A stretch of DNA of 39,683 nt from Trueperaceae bacterium (lineage in GTDB: Bacteria > Deinococcota > Deinococci > Deinococcales > Trueperaceae). A program made the translations under genes and the position numbers. A model generated the notes under the pieces. It ran no database searches, was not told where the DNA came from, and was given only the letters and a program-made list of their open reading frames with translations. Location of the stretch: contig PXAU01000134.1 of NCBI GenBank assembly GCA_003567075.1, positions 1 through 39,683 on the forward strand, in the 5' to 3' direction. Below are positions 1 through 9,607 of the stretch, in pieces (the first letter of the stretch is position 1; every line of letters begins with the position of its first letter).

Positions 1-813
1 GGCGCTCGGCTCGCCGATCTGGCCGCCGAGCACGGCGAGGCCTTCGTCGGCCGCATCCCGTTCGCCCGCTACGGCGCGCGCGTGCCGCTGTTGGCGAAGC
101 TGCTCGACGCCGCCGAACCGCTCTCGCTCCAGGTCCACCCGGACGATGGGTACGCGCTGCGCGAGGAGGCGCACACCGGTCACCTGGGCAAGACCGAGGC
201 CTGGTACGTGCTGGAGGCAGCGCCCGGCGCCAGCGTGCTGTGGGGCTGGGAGCGCGAGGTCGAGGTGCGCGAGGTGCGCGACGCCATCGACGCCGGCCGC
301 CTGGAGCAGCTGCTGCGGCGCCTGCCGGTGCAGGCCGGCGACGTGATCGTGAACCAGGCCGGCGTGGTGCATGCGGTCGGTGCGGGGATCATGCTCTACG
401 AATTGCAGCAGGCCAGCGACCTCACTTATCGCCTCTACGACTACGATCGTCGTGACGAGCACGGTCGCGCGCGCGACCTGCACCTCGACAAGGGGTTGGC
501 CGTAGCGCGGCTGACGCCGGAGGCGACGCCCGAACCGCCGCGACCGCTGGGGCAGGGCCGAGTGCGGTTGGCTCGGACCGAGGCCTTCACGCTCGAGCGT
601 TGGGCCGTCGGCTGCGAGGACGCGCCGCGCGAGCAGGTCTGGCAGGTGGCGCCGGACAGCCTCGAGGTGTGGACCGTGCTCGAGGGAGCCGTGCGCCTCA
701 CCAGCACGGCCGGCCGCTGGGAGCTACGGGCCCACGACACGCTGCTGGTGCCGGCGAACGCCGGCACGCTCCGCTGGCAGGGACACGCGCTGCTGGTGCA
801 GGGACGCGCGTGA
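1..813 (+). CDS. manA: Mannose-6-phosphate isomerase, class I (5' end missing)
   Basis: This enzyme interconverts mannose-6-phosphate and fructose-6-phosphate in the cytoplasm and needs zinc. The reading frame is open from base 1, so the gene starts outside the window; 270 residues are visible. The ATG-like start at 82 in the ORF track is only an internal GTG. The sequence has the cupin signature PLSLQVHPDD with its Gln and His zinc ligands, the Glu in KTEAWY, and the later VVHAVGAGIMLYELQQ block with the second His. The short C-terminal cupin-like half is typical of the small bacterial type (about 310 residues). Its TGA overlaps the GTG of the ABC exporter (GTGA), so the two are probably translationally coupled. 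I see no functional reason for that pairing. Confidence 0.93.
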   Translation, partial: GARLADLAAEHGEAFVGRIPFARYGARVPLLAKLLDAAEPLSLQVHPDDGYALREEAHTGHLGKTEAWYVLEAAPGASVLWGWEREVEVREVRDAIDAGRLEQLLRRLPVQAGDVIVNQAGVVHAVGAGIMLYELQQASDLTYRLYDYDRRDEHGRARDLHLDKGLAVARLTPEATPEPPRPLGQGRVRLARTEAFTLERWAVGCEDAPREQVWQVAPDSLEVWTVLEGAVRLTSTAGRWELRAHDTLLVPANAGTLRWQGHALLVQGRA

Positions 814-2663
814 GCGCACGGCGCGTCGAGCCCAGCGAAGGCGAGGCGGCCAGCGGCGCGTCGCGTAGCGTGGCGCGTGCGCTGCCGCGAGCGTTGCCGC
901 GGCTCCTGCGCCTGCTGGCGCCGTACCGAGCCCAGGTGGCGGGCGTGTCGCTGCTCATCGCGCTCGCATCGGCGCTCAACCAGATCGGGCCCCAGTTCGC
1001 CCGCTTCACCCTCGACGTCGCCATCCCGTCGGCCGACCTGCGGCTCTTCGGCCTGCTGGCGCTGGCGCTGGTGGGCTACTACCTGCTGCGCGAGGCGCTC
1101 GACTACGCCGGCATGCTCGTCTCCTTCGCCTTCACCCAGCGCGTCGTCGACGACGTGCGCCGCAGCACCTACGCCCACCTGTTGACGCTGCCCGTGGTGC
1201 GCTTCACCAAGGAGCGCTCGGGCAGCCTGGTGTCGCGCGTGGTGGGCGACGTCAACGCCCTCGAGGCGATGATCCAGGCGGGCGCCTCGCGCATCGTGGG
1301 CCAGCTGTTCAGCATCCTCGTCGTGCTGGTGCTCATGTTCACGATGCATTGGCCGCTGGCGCTCGTGGCGCTCGTGGTGGTGCTGCTCATGAGCGCGGTC
1401 ACGCTGGTCTTCCAGGAGCCCTTGCGGCGGCTCGCGCGGGCCATCCGCGCCAAGGTGGGCGACCTGACGGCGGTCGCCAGCGAGGCCCTCGGCGACATCG
1501 CCACCGTCAAGGGCTTCACCGCCGAGCCGCAGGAGGCCGAGCGCTTCGCGGACGAGTCGCGGGCCTACCGGCGCCTGAACCTCGAGCGCCGTCGCCACCT
1601 GGGCCTGATGCAGGGCGGCATCGGCCTGGCAGGCGGGCTGGGCACCGGGGCGCTGCTGGTGCTCGGCGGGATCGCGGTGTCGGGTGCGGCCGCTGACGCG
1701 CTCGCGGCGCTGCCCGGTCCGGAGCTGACGGCCGGCGTGTTGGTGGCGTTCCTCTTGTACCTGAACCAGCTGATGGGGCCGGTCGTGTTCGTGCTGAACT
1801 TCAACAACCAGCTGCAGGCGGGCGTGGCGGCGCTGGAGCGGCTCGACGACCTGCTCACGATGCCGAGCGAGGCCAGCGGCGCGCTGGCGCTGCCGGCGAG
1901 CGCGGAGCTGTCGTTCGAAGCGGTCCGCTTCCGCTATCCGGGCGCCGACCGGGACGCGCTGACAGGGCTCGACCTGCGCGTCCCTGCGAGCCGCACGCTG
2001 GCCCTGGTGGGGGCCTCGGGCGGCGGCAAGAGCACCGTGACGCGCTTGCTGCAGCGGCTCTACGACCCGGATTCCGGCGTGATCCGGTTGGGTGGCGTCG
2101 ACCTGCGCCGTGTGCGCCTGGGCGAGCTGCGACGGGCGATCGCGCTGGTGCCGCAGGAAGCCAGCGTGTTCTCCGGCAGCGTCCTCGACAACGTCCGCTA
2201 CGGCAGCCCCGGGGTGGATGCAGGCGCGGCGCAACGCGCGCTCGAGTTGGCCGGTGCCTGGCCCTTCGTGCGGCAGCTGCCGCAGGGGCTGCACACCGAG
2301 GTGGGCGAGCGCGGCGTGAAGCTCTCCGGCGGCCAGCGTCAGCGTCTCGCCATCGCGCGGGCGCTGCTTCGTGGTGCGTGCGTGCTGGTCCTCGACGAGG
2401 CCACCTCCCACCTCGACGCCGAGGCCGAAGCGGTGGTGCAGGAGGCGCTCGCGGGGCGCTTGGCCGAGGGGCGGGTGACCACCGTGGTCATCGCCCATCG
2501 GCTCGCGACCGTCCGCGACGCCGATGCGATCGCGGTGCTGGAGGGCGGCCGGGTGGTGGAGCAGGGCGATCACGGCACCCTGCTGGCGCGCAGGGGGCGC
2601 TACGCGCGGCTGCATGCGCTGCAGCACCGCGGGCTGGTCGGCCCCGGCCAGGACGTGGCCTGA
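810..2663 (+). CDS. ABC exporter half-transporter (fused membrane and ATPase domains)
   Basis: A 617-residue ABC half-transporter of the MsbA/YheI/LmrA style that should work as a homo- or heterodimer in the inner membrane. The N-terminal half (about residues 30-310) holds hydrophobic segments of the exporter membrane domain. The ATPase domain follows with Walker A GASGGGKST near residue 400, Q-loop LVPQEASVF, signature LSGGQRQR near 505, Walker B VLVLDEATS near 525 and the switch His in VVIAHRLA near 562. The ORF track begins at 600, deep inside manA; I choose the GTG at 810 because it forms a GTGA overlap with the manA stop and leaves a normal N-terminus. The substrate cannot be read from sequence; lipids, peptides or drugs are all possible. 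Confidence 0.93.
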   Translation: MSARRVEPSEGEAASGASRSVARALPRALPRLLRLLAPYRAQVAGVSLLIALASALNQIGPQFARFTLDVAIPSADLRLFGLLALALVGYYLLREALDYAGMLVSFAFTQRVVDDVRRSTYAHLLTLPVVRFTKERSGSLVSRVVGDVNALEAMIQAGASRIVGQLFSILVVLVLMFTMHWPLALVALVVVLLMSAVTLVFQEPLRRLARAIRAKVGDLTAVASEALGDIATVKGFTAEPQEAERFADESRAYRRLNLERRRHLGLMQGGIGLAGGLGTGALLVLGGIAVSGAAADALAALPGPELTAGVLVAFLLYLNQLMGPVVFVLNFNNQLQAGVAALERLDDLLTMPSEASGALALPASAELSFEAVRFRYPGADRDALTGLDLRVPASRTLALVGASGGGKSTVTRLLQRLYDPDSGVIRLGGVDLRRVRLGELRRAIALVPQEASVFSGSVLDNVRYGSPGVDAGAAQRALELAGAWPFVRQLPQGLHTEVGERGVKLSGGQRQRLAIARALLRGACVLVLDEATSHLDAEAEAVVQEALAGRLAEGRVTTVVIAHRLATVRDADAIAVLEGGRVVEQGDHGTLLARRGRYARLHALQHRGLVGPGQDVA

Positions 2664-2690
2664 CGCGCCAATCCGGACGCGAAGCGCGGC

Positions 2691-5087
<2,397 letters not shown>

Positions 5088-5116
5088 GGCGTCAGTCAAC
5101 ACCAGCGCCGGGACAC

Positions 5117-5140
5117 CGTGCGTAAGGTATCTGACGCACG
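5117..5140 (-). promoter_or_regulatory. Inverted repeat upstream of lon (candidate operator/promoter)
   Basis: On the plus strand CGTGCGT (5117-5123) and ACGCACG (5134-5140) are perfect reverse complements separated by 10 bases. The spacer read on the minus strand contains TACCTT, which fits a TANNNT -10 box, but no good -35 is seen. Position 30 bases before the lon ATG suits an operator for a stress regulator. It does not match the HspR HAIR, CIRCE or CtsR consensus sequences. Function is inferred. Confidence 0.4.
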
Positions 5141-5214
5141 TCGCACGGGCGACCAGGCGCCGCACGGCGCCACGCGCTGAGGCGTCGCGGCGCGCGCCTG
5201 CGCTTTCGCTTGGG

Positions 5215-5994
5215 TCACGCGCCACCTCGTGGGGCCAGCGCCCGCTGCAGCAGCTGGCTGCGCCCGCGCACGCCGCCCAAGCCGGCGGCCTCGGCGGCGG
5301 CCAGGACCTGGCGCAACTCGGCGTCGTCGGCCGCCACCACCGCGGCGTCGGCGCGCAACTGCAGCGCCTGCGGCCGGCAGCCGGCGAGTGCCCAGGCGCG
5401 GGCCAGCCGCGCGGCTCGCCGCGCGCCCACCGCGCGCGGGATCTGGCCCAACCGCACCGCGACCACGAGCCTGACCCAGCCCGCGTGGCGCGCTCGCGCG
5501 CGGAGCGACGCATCGCGCGGCGTCGGGAGCGTCGCCGCGCGCTCGAGCGCGCGCTCGGCCAGCGCCCGGCCCTTGCGCGGCGCCAGATGCAGGGCATGCA
5601 GGCTCGCGAGCGTCAGCAGCGCTGCCACGGCAGCGGGATGCCCGGGTTGCCACTCCGTCTGGCCCAGCGCCTCGCCGGCGAGCGGCAGCGCGGCGCGCAG
5701 GTCGCCCGCCCGGATGGCGGCCTCGGCGGCGGCGAGGGCCAGCCGGTGCCGCGCCAACCAGGGGGTCGCGGCGCCGGGCAGCAGGGCGCGGGCGCGCGAG
5801 GCGCGCGCTCGCGCCGCCGCCAGGTCGCCGCGCCAGCCCGCCAGCCGCACGCCCAGGGTCCACGTCTCGACGTCGTACGCCGCCGCCTCGCGCAGGCCTT
5901 GCCAGCGGGCCTCGGCGTCGTGGCCATCGGCGTCCGCCAAGGCCTGCAGGACGCCGCTCGGGTCGGCCGGTGCGGCCAGCGGGGCGGGGCTCAC
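5215..5994 (-). CDS. Unknown alanine/arginine-rich helical-repeat protein
   Basis: I do not recognise a family. The 259-residue product is strongly Ala/Leu/Arg-rich, has no signal peptide or membrane segment, and reads as successive amphipathic helices (for example WLARHRLALAAAEAAIRAGD and ALLTLASLHALHLAPRKGRA), which suggests a degenerate TPR-like helical repeat protein. The GTG start at 5994 overlaps the stop of the upstream metallo-beta-lactamase-fold gene (GTGA), supporting both the start and translational coupling. The start also fixes which of several open frames here is real; the overlapping 255-, 425- and 430-residue ORFs in other frames are shadows. The lon promoter region follows 3' of it. 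Confidence 0.7.
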   Translation of the reverse strand: MSPAPLAAPADPSGVLQALADADGHDAEARWQGLREAAAYDVETWTLGVRLAGWRGDLAAARARASRARALLPGAATPWLARHRLALAAAEAAIRAGDLRAALPLAGEALGQTEWQPGHPAAVAALLTLASLHALHLAPRKGRALAERALERAATLPTPRDASLRARARHAGWVRLVVAVRLGQIPRAVGARRAARLARAWALAGCRPQALQLRADAAVVAADDAELRQVLAAAEAAGLGGVRGRSQLLQRALAPRGGA

Positions 5995-6908
5995 GGGGCG
6001 AGCGGCGACGCCGCGAACCAGCGCAACTCGCCGTCCACGATCCGTGGCTGGCAGGTGCCGCGGGCGCGTGCCGCCGACAGGTAGGCGCTCACGGTGGTGT
6101 GGAGCAGGTGCCAGCGCGCCAGGTCGTCGGTGCTGGCGCCCAGCGCCTGCGCCACGTGCCGCAGCACCTGCGTGGTGGTGGCGCCCGCGCCTTCGTGCGC
6201 CTCCAGTGCCGCCCGGATGGCGGCGTGGCCACGGTCGATCGCGGCGAGCGTGGCCTGGGCCAGCGCCGCGGGCGTGTCGGGTTCGCCGTGGCCGGGGATG
6301 GCCAGCCGTGCGCCGTCGTTGCCGACGAGCGCGGCGGCGTCGGCTTGAGCGCGCACGTCGTGCGCGAACAGCAGCGGGTGGCGCGCCGCCACGGTGGCGG
6401 CGAAGACCGCGTCGGCGGCCACCAACACGTCGTCGACCCGCAGCGCCAGCTGGCGGTGCGCGTGGCCGTCGACGGCCAGCAGCTCGAGCGGCAGGTCGAT
6501 GAGGGTCAGGGGGCCTGCAGCTATGACCTGGTCCACGCGGCTCGCTTCGGCCTGGAACCAGCGGCTGGTCAGCTCGGCGAGCGGCGCCGCGCCGTGGAAG
6601 AGGTAGCTGGGTTCGAGCAGCGGCGCCCGCATGAGCTCAGCCTCCACCGGGGGCGCGAGCACCGGCACGTCGAGCTGGCGCAGGAGCGCCGCGTGCCCAC
6701 CGAAGTGGTCGGCGTGGGCGTGGCTGGTGAGGATCGCCTCGAGCTTCCAGCTGCGCTCGCGGATGCCGCGTAGGAGGCGCTTGCCGCTGTCGCGGTCGGG
6801 TCCGCTGTCGATCAGAACGGCGCGTCCGCGGTGCTCCAGGACGACCGCGTTGACGCCGCCGGGGACCAACCAGCAGTGTTCCGAGACGTGTCGCCAGGCC
6901 GCCGGCAT
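5991..6908 (-). CDS. Metallo-beta-lactamase-fold hydrolase
   Basis: A 305-residue cytoplasmic metallohydrolase of the MBL superfamily. The diagnostic metal motif is SHAHADHFGGH (His63, His65, Asp67, His68). A later His in VDGHAHRQ, an Asp in VLVAADAVFA and a His in IPGHGEP fill the remaining ligand positions, so the dinuclear site looks intact. The C-terminal 80 residues resemble the helical winged region seen in the LACTB2-like/glyoxalase II-like branch. The substrate is unknown; thioester hydrolysis or RNA cleavage are possibilities from the family only. ATG start at 6908; the stop overlaps the next gene's GTG. The rRNA methyltransferase gene ends 33 bp upstream on the same strand. Confidence 0.9.
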   Translation of the reverse strand: MPAAWRHVSEHCWLVPGGVNAVVLEHRGRAVLIDSGPDRDSGKRLLRGIRERSWKLEAILTSHAHADHFGGHAALLRQLDVPVLAPPVEAELMRAPLLEPSYLFHGAAPLAELTSRWFQAEASRVDQVIAAGPLTLIDLPLELLAVDGHAHRQLALRVDDVLVAADAVFAATVAARHPLLFAHDVRAQADAAALVGNDGARLAIPGHGEPDTPAALAQATLAAIDRGHAAIRAALEAHEGAGATTTQVLRHVAQALGASTDDLARWHLLHTTVSAYLSAARARGTCQPRIVDGELRWFAASPLAP

Positions 6909-6941
6909 GGGACCGAGGCTACCGCGTGGCGCCCGCGCTCG

Positions 6942-8225
6942 TCAGGCGCGACGGGACAGCACGGCGAGGTAGAAGCCGTCGAGGCCGTCCTCCGGCAGGA
7001 TGTAGCGGCCGGGGCCGACCGCCAGCGTGCCCTCGAGCGGCAACGCCGGCGCCTCGGCGCGAAGATCGCGCTCGCGCGCCAGCAGCGCTTCGACCTGCTC
7101 GGGCCCCTCGTCGGCCGTGAGCGCGCAGACGGCGTACACCAGGCGCCCGCCTGGGGCGAGGCAGGCCAGCGCGCTGCGCAGCAGCTGGCCTTGCAGGTGC
7201 GCGAGTCGCGCGACGGCCTCGGGCGTGAGGCGCAGCGCGATCTCGGGATGCCCGCGCAGCGTGCCGGTCCCGCTGCAGGGGGCGTCGAGCAGGACGACGG
7301 GGGCGGCTGCGAGCGGTGGCGGCGTGGCCAGGTCCCAGGCCAGCTGGTCGACATGGACGCCCAAGCGGTCGGCGTTGGCGGTGGCGGCGCGTAGCTTGGC
7401 GGGGTCGCGCTCGACGCTGGTGACGCGCGCGCCGGCAGCGGCCAGGGCTGCGGCCTTGATGCCGTGGCCGCCGCAGAGGTCGAGCACCCGCACGCCGGTT
7501 ACGTCGCCGCAGGCCCGCGCGACGGCCAACGAGGCCGGGTTCTGGGGTTGCACGAGCCCCTCGCGGTAGGCCGCCAGCCGCCCGAGCGGCTGCGGGCTGC
7601 GCACCCGCATGCTTCCCGGAAGCGGCCCTGGCCGCACCTCGGCACCCTCGCTTCGCAGCCGGGCCGTGGCTGCGCTCGCGTCGGCCGCGCTCAGCCACAA
7701 TGGCTCGGGCGCCAGCATGCCGAGCGCCGCGCGTTCCGCCGGCTCGGGCCCCAGCGCCCGGGCCAGTGCGGTGAACAGCCACGGCGGCAGGCTCTGGGCA
7801 CCCGCTGGGCTGGGGAGATCGTCGGGCGAGAGGCGCCGTAGCACCGCGTTGACGAGGCCCGCCAGGCGCCGCTGGCGGGTCGGGCCGCGCTTGACCAGTT
7901 CGACCCAGGCGTGGACCGCCGCGTGGGCCGGCGTGCCGCGCACCAGGCGCTCGTACGCGCCCGCCAACAGCGCCAGGCGGACCCGCTCGGGCAGCCGCTC
8001 GGGGTTGGCCAGGCGCGGGGCCAGGGCCGCCTCGAGCAGCCGCGCGTGCCGCAGGGTGCCGTAGGCGAGGTCGGTGACGAAGGCGCGCGCCTCGCGCGGT
8101 TCGAGGCCGTGCAGCGCCTGATCCAGCGCGGGCGCCAGATGACGGCCGCCGCTGCGCACCTGCGCCAGCAGCGCGAGCACGAGCTCGCGCGGGGCGTCGC
8201 TGGCGCTGGTGGCGTCGGCCTTCAG
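6942..8225 (-). CDS. rsmB: 16S rRNA (cytosine-C5) methyltransferase, RsmB family
   Basis: RsmB uses S-adenosylmethionine to methylate a cytosine of 16S rRNA. The N-terminal part (to about residue 140) is the NusB-like RNA-binding domain; the rest is the Rossmann methyltransferase. The two catalytic cysteine motifs are present: LLDAPCSGTGTL (motif IV) and VYAVCALTADEGPEQ (motif VI, nucleophile). Motif I reads LDLCGGHGIKAAAL instead of the usual CAAPGGKT, a noticeable divergence. The start is uncertain. The frame has no ATG/GTG/TTG before a GTG at 8180, which would cut into the first NusB helix, whereas a CTG at 8225 forms a CTGA overlap with the upstream stop and gives a full-length N-terminus; I prefer the CTG. 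The 522-residue ORF in the track is over-extended. Confidence 0.88.
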   Translation of the reverse strand: MKADATSASDAPRELVLALLAQVRSGGRHLAPALDQALHGLEPREARAFVTDLAYGTLRHARLLEAALAPRLANPERLPERVRLALLAGAYERLVRGTPAHAAVHAWVELVKRGPTRQRRLAGLVNAVLRRLSPDDLPSPAGAQSLPPWLFTALARALGPEPAERAALGMLAPEPLWLSAADASAATARLRSEGAEVRPGPLPGSMRVRSPQPLGRLAAYREGLVQPQNPASLAVARACGDVTGVRVLDLCGGHGIKAAALAAAGARVTSVERDPAKLRAATANADRLGVHVDQLAWDLATPPPLAAAPVVLLDAPCSGTGTLRGHPEIALRLTPEAVARLAHLQGQLLRSALACLAPGGRLVYAVCALTADEGPEQVEALLARERDLRAEAPALPLEGTLAVGPGRYILPEDGLDGFYLAVLSRRA

Positions 8226-8902
8226 CGGCGGCTCTGCAGGATGAAGTAGACGAGGTACATGAGCGAGGTGGCGGCAGCGGCCACGTACGTCATGGCGGCG
8301 GCGTTGAGCACCGCGCGCGAGCCGCCCTCGTCGGCCGGGGTGACGACGCCCAGGGCTCGCATCTGCGCCAGGGCGCGGCGTGAGGCGTCGAACTCGACCG
8401 GCAGGGTGATCAGCTGGAACAGCACGGCGGCACCGAACAGGGCGATGCCGAGGTCGAGCAGGCCCCCGGCGCCGAGCATCAGCCCGAGGATCGCCAGCAT
8501 GGGGCCCCATCGGCTGCCGATCTGGGCGACGGGCAGCACCGCGTTGCGCCAGCGCAGGGGGGCGTAACCGCGGGCGTGCTGGAGCGCGTGCCCGACCTCG
8601 TGGGCGGCGACCGCGACCGCCGCCACGCTGGTCTGGCCGTAGACCGGTTGCGAGAGCGCCACCACCCGCTTGCGCGGGTCGTAGTGGTCGGTGAGCTGGC
8701 CTGGGGTGGCCACCACCTGCACCTCGCCAGCCAGACCGTTGGCCCGCAGGATGGCCTGGGCCACGTGCCGGCCGGTGAGGCGCGCGGTGTTGGGCCGCCG
8801 GCTCCAGGTGCCGAAGGTGCTGCGCAACCAGCCCTGCACCAGCAGGGATCCGACGAAGGCGACGAGGGCGATGAGCAGGTAGGTCTGATCGAAGAAGAGC
8901 AT
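8222..8902 (-). CDS. Neutral zinc metallopeptidase, YugP type (membrane)
   Basis: A 226-residue membrane-embedded zinc peptidase of the Zn_peptidase_2/YugP family. It begins MLFFDQTYLL with an N-terminal membrane helix, carries the zincin motif AAHEVGHALQH near residue 110, a conserved LPVEFDASRRAL block, and further hydrophobic segments near the C-terminus. The substrate is unknown in the family. The ORF track starts at 8992, but the ATG at 8902 has a good Shine-Dalgarno (GAGAGG, about 6 bases upstream) and matches the family N-terminus. Its stop TGA overlaps the proposed rsmB start. The 135 bp before it, up to spoVS, contain no gene; I see no strong promoter there. Confidence 0.92.
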   Translation of the reverse strand: MLFFDQTYLLIALVAFVGSLLVQGWLRSTFGTWSRRPNTARLTGRHVAQAILRANGLAGEVQVVATPGQLTDHYDPRKRVVALSQPVYGQTSVAAVAVAAHEVGHALQHARGYAPLRWRNAVLPVAQIGSRWGPMLAILGLMLGAGGLLDLGIALFGAAVLFQLITLPVEFDASRRALAQMRALGVVTPADEGGSRAVLNAAAMTYVAAAATSLMYLVYFILQSRR

Positions 8903-9037
8903 GCTGAACCTCTCGTGTGAGCGCCCGCGCAGCACCGGGGCGGCCGCGCGGGCGTGTGACGCCGAGGCTTCGGCACCACGATCTGAGCGCATGCTACTCA
9001 GGTTACATGAGCTTGCGCTGAGGGCGTTGACCGGTCG

Positions 9038-9382
9038 TCACACCGGCTCGGCGTCACCGGCCCGCTCGGCGTCACCGGCCGACGCGTCGCTCCCAGGCGC
9101 GTCATCACCTGCTGCGGCGCGCGGCACCGCCTTCACGTCGAAGCGTACCGCGGTGCGCTCCTCGTCGTGCAGCGCCAGCTTCACGAAGCTCGGGGCGGTG
9201 GTCAGGTCCAGTCGGTCCTGCTCGAGGTAGCTCCGCGCCACGGCCAGCGCCTTGACGGCCTGGTTCACCGCGTGCGGCCCGATCGCCTGCACCTCCACGG
9301 CGCCGCTTTGTCGCAGCAGGGCGGCGATGGCGCCGGCGACCGCGTTGGGTCGGGAGCCTGCGGACACGCGTAGCGTTTCGAT
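9038..9382 (-). CDS. spoVS: Stage V sporulation protein S (SpoVS)-like protein
   Basis: A small Alba-like-fold protein. SpoVS affects sporulation in Bacillus; in non-sporulating Deinococcota its role is not established. The core ETLRVSAGSRPNAVAGAIAALL ... AIGPHAVNQAVKALAVAR ... EERTAVRFDVKAVP matches the family throughout. Homologues normally begin METLRVSA. Here the codon at the Met position is ATC, preceded at a 6-base spacing by GGAGGT. I therefore start at ATC 9382 (114 residues). The alternative is the in-frame GTG at 9445 (135 residues), whose extra 21 residues are low-complexity and not conserved. After the core there is an unusual acidic Gly/Asp/Ala tail of about 28 residues built on an 18-bp tandem repeat. 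Confidence 0.88.
   Translation of the reverse strand: METLRVSAGSRPNAVAGAIAALLRQSGAVEVQAIGPHAVNQAVKALAVARSYLEQDRLDLTTAPSFVKLALHDEERTAVRFDVKAVPRAAAGDDAPGSDASAGDAERAGDAEPV
9046..9080. repeat. Tandem 17-bp repeat in the spoVS tail
   Basis: GCTCGGCGTCACCGGCC occurs at 9046-9062 and again at 9064-9080, a period of 18 bp. On the minus strand it encodes the repeated acidic hexapeptide GDAERA/GDAEPV at the SpoVS C-terminus. The in-frame period suggests growth by slippage. Confidence 0.85.
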
Positions 9383-9406
9383 GTCGGCACCTCCGGATGG
9401 TGCGGC

Positions 9407-9427
9407 CTCCCGAAGTCGAGTCGGGAG
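9407..9427 (-). promoter_or_regulatory. Inverted repeat in the spoVS leader
   Basis: CTCCCGA (9407-9413) and TCGGGAG (9421-9427) are perfect 7-bp inverted arms around a 7-base spacer. If transcribed toward spoVS this forms a hairpin ending about 12 bases before the GGAGGT ribosome-binding site, so it could modulate translation; it could equally be an operator between the divergent spoVS and ilv promoters. Confidence 0.4.
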
Positions 9428-9463
9428 CACCGATGGAGACGGCACGCGTACAACGATCCTCGG

Positions 9464-9492
9464 TTGACACGCAGTCTACCACCACGTATGCT
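9464..9492 (+). promoter_or_regulatory. Promoter of the ilv-leu operon
   Basis: A perfect -35 TTGACA (9464-9469), a 17-bp spacer and -10 TATGCT (9487-9492). The predicted start of transcription (about 9499) falls at or within two bases of the ATG of the leader peptide, so the leader would be translated from an essentially leaderless transcript, a style common in Deinococcota. Confidence 0.78.
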
Positions 9493-9500
9493 TCCGAGCT

Positions 9501-9572
9501 ATGAACCGTCAGCAGTCCCGCCACCGTGCCCTGCTGAACGCCCACCCCGTACGCCTAGCGCTGCTGGGGTAA
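9501..9572 (+). CDS. Leucine-rich leader peptide of the ilv operon (attenuation peptide)
   Basis: A 23-codon ORF running from the ATG just downstream of the promoter to TAA at 9570-9572; it is too short for the ORF track. Its second half reads ALLNAHPVRLALLG: five leucines in two pairs plus one, and a valine, the end products of the operon. The codons include CTA for Leu and GTA for Val, which look rare in this G+C-rich genome, next to CTG pairs. The stop lies 35 bases before a strong hairpin at 9608. This is the arrangement expected of a ribosome-mediated attenuator that senses leucyl- and valyl-tRNA. Function is inferred from position and composition; no homologue comparison was possible. 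Confidence 0.65.
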   Translation: MNRQQSRHRALLNAHPVRLALLG

Positions 9573-9607
9573 GCGCCGGTTCACCGCCCGCGGTCGACAA
9601 CGCTTTT

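Noticed and set aside
441-2627. Long antisense ORF (728 aa) over manA and the ABC gene
   Set aside because: Its His/Arg/Gln-rich product is the complement of a well-conserved ABC exporter; typical shadow ORF in G+C-rich DNA.
2664-2690. Bidirectional terminator between the ABC gene and lon
   Set aside because: Only a 3-bp stem can be drawn and there is no T-tract.
5088-5597. N-terminal 170-residue extension of Lon
   Set aside because: It is unlike any Lon N-terminus and overlaps the upstream gene and the proposed promoter; the ATG at 5087 gives standard length.
9031-9046. Terminator after spoVS
   Set aside because: The CCGGT-N6-ACCGG hairpin is short, overlaps the stop codon and has no T-run.
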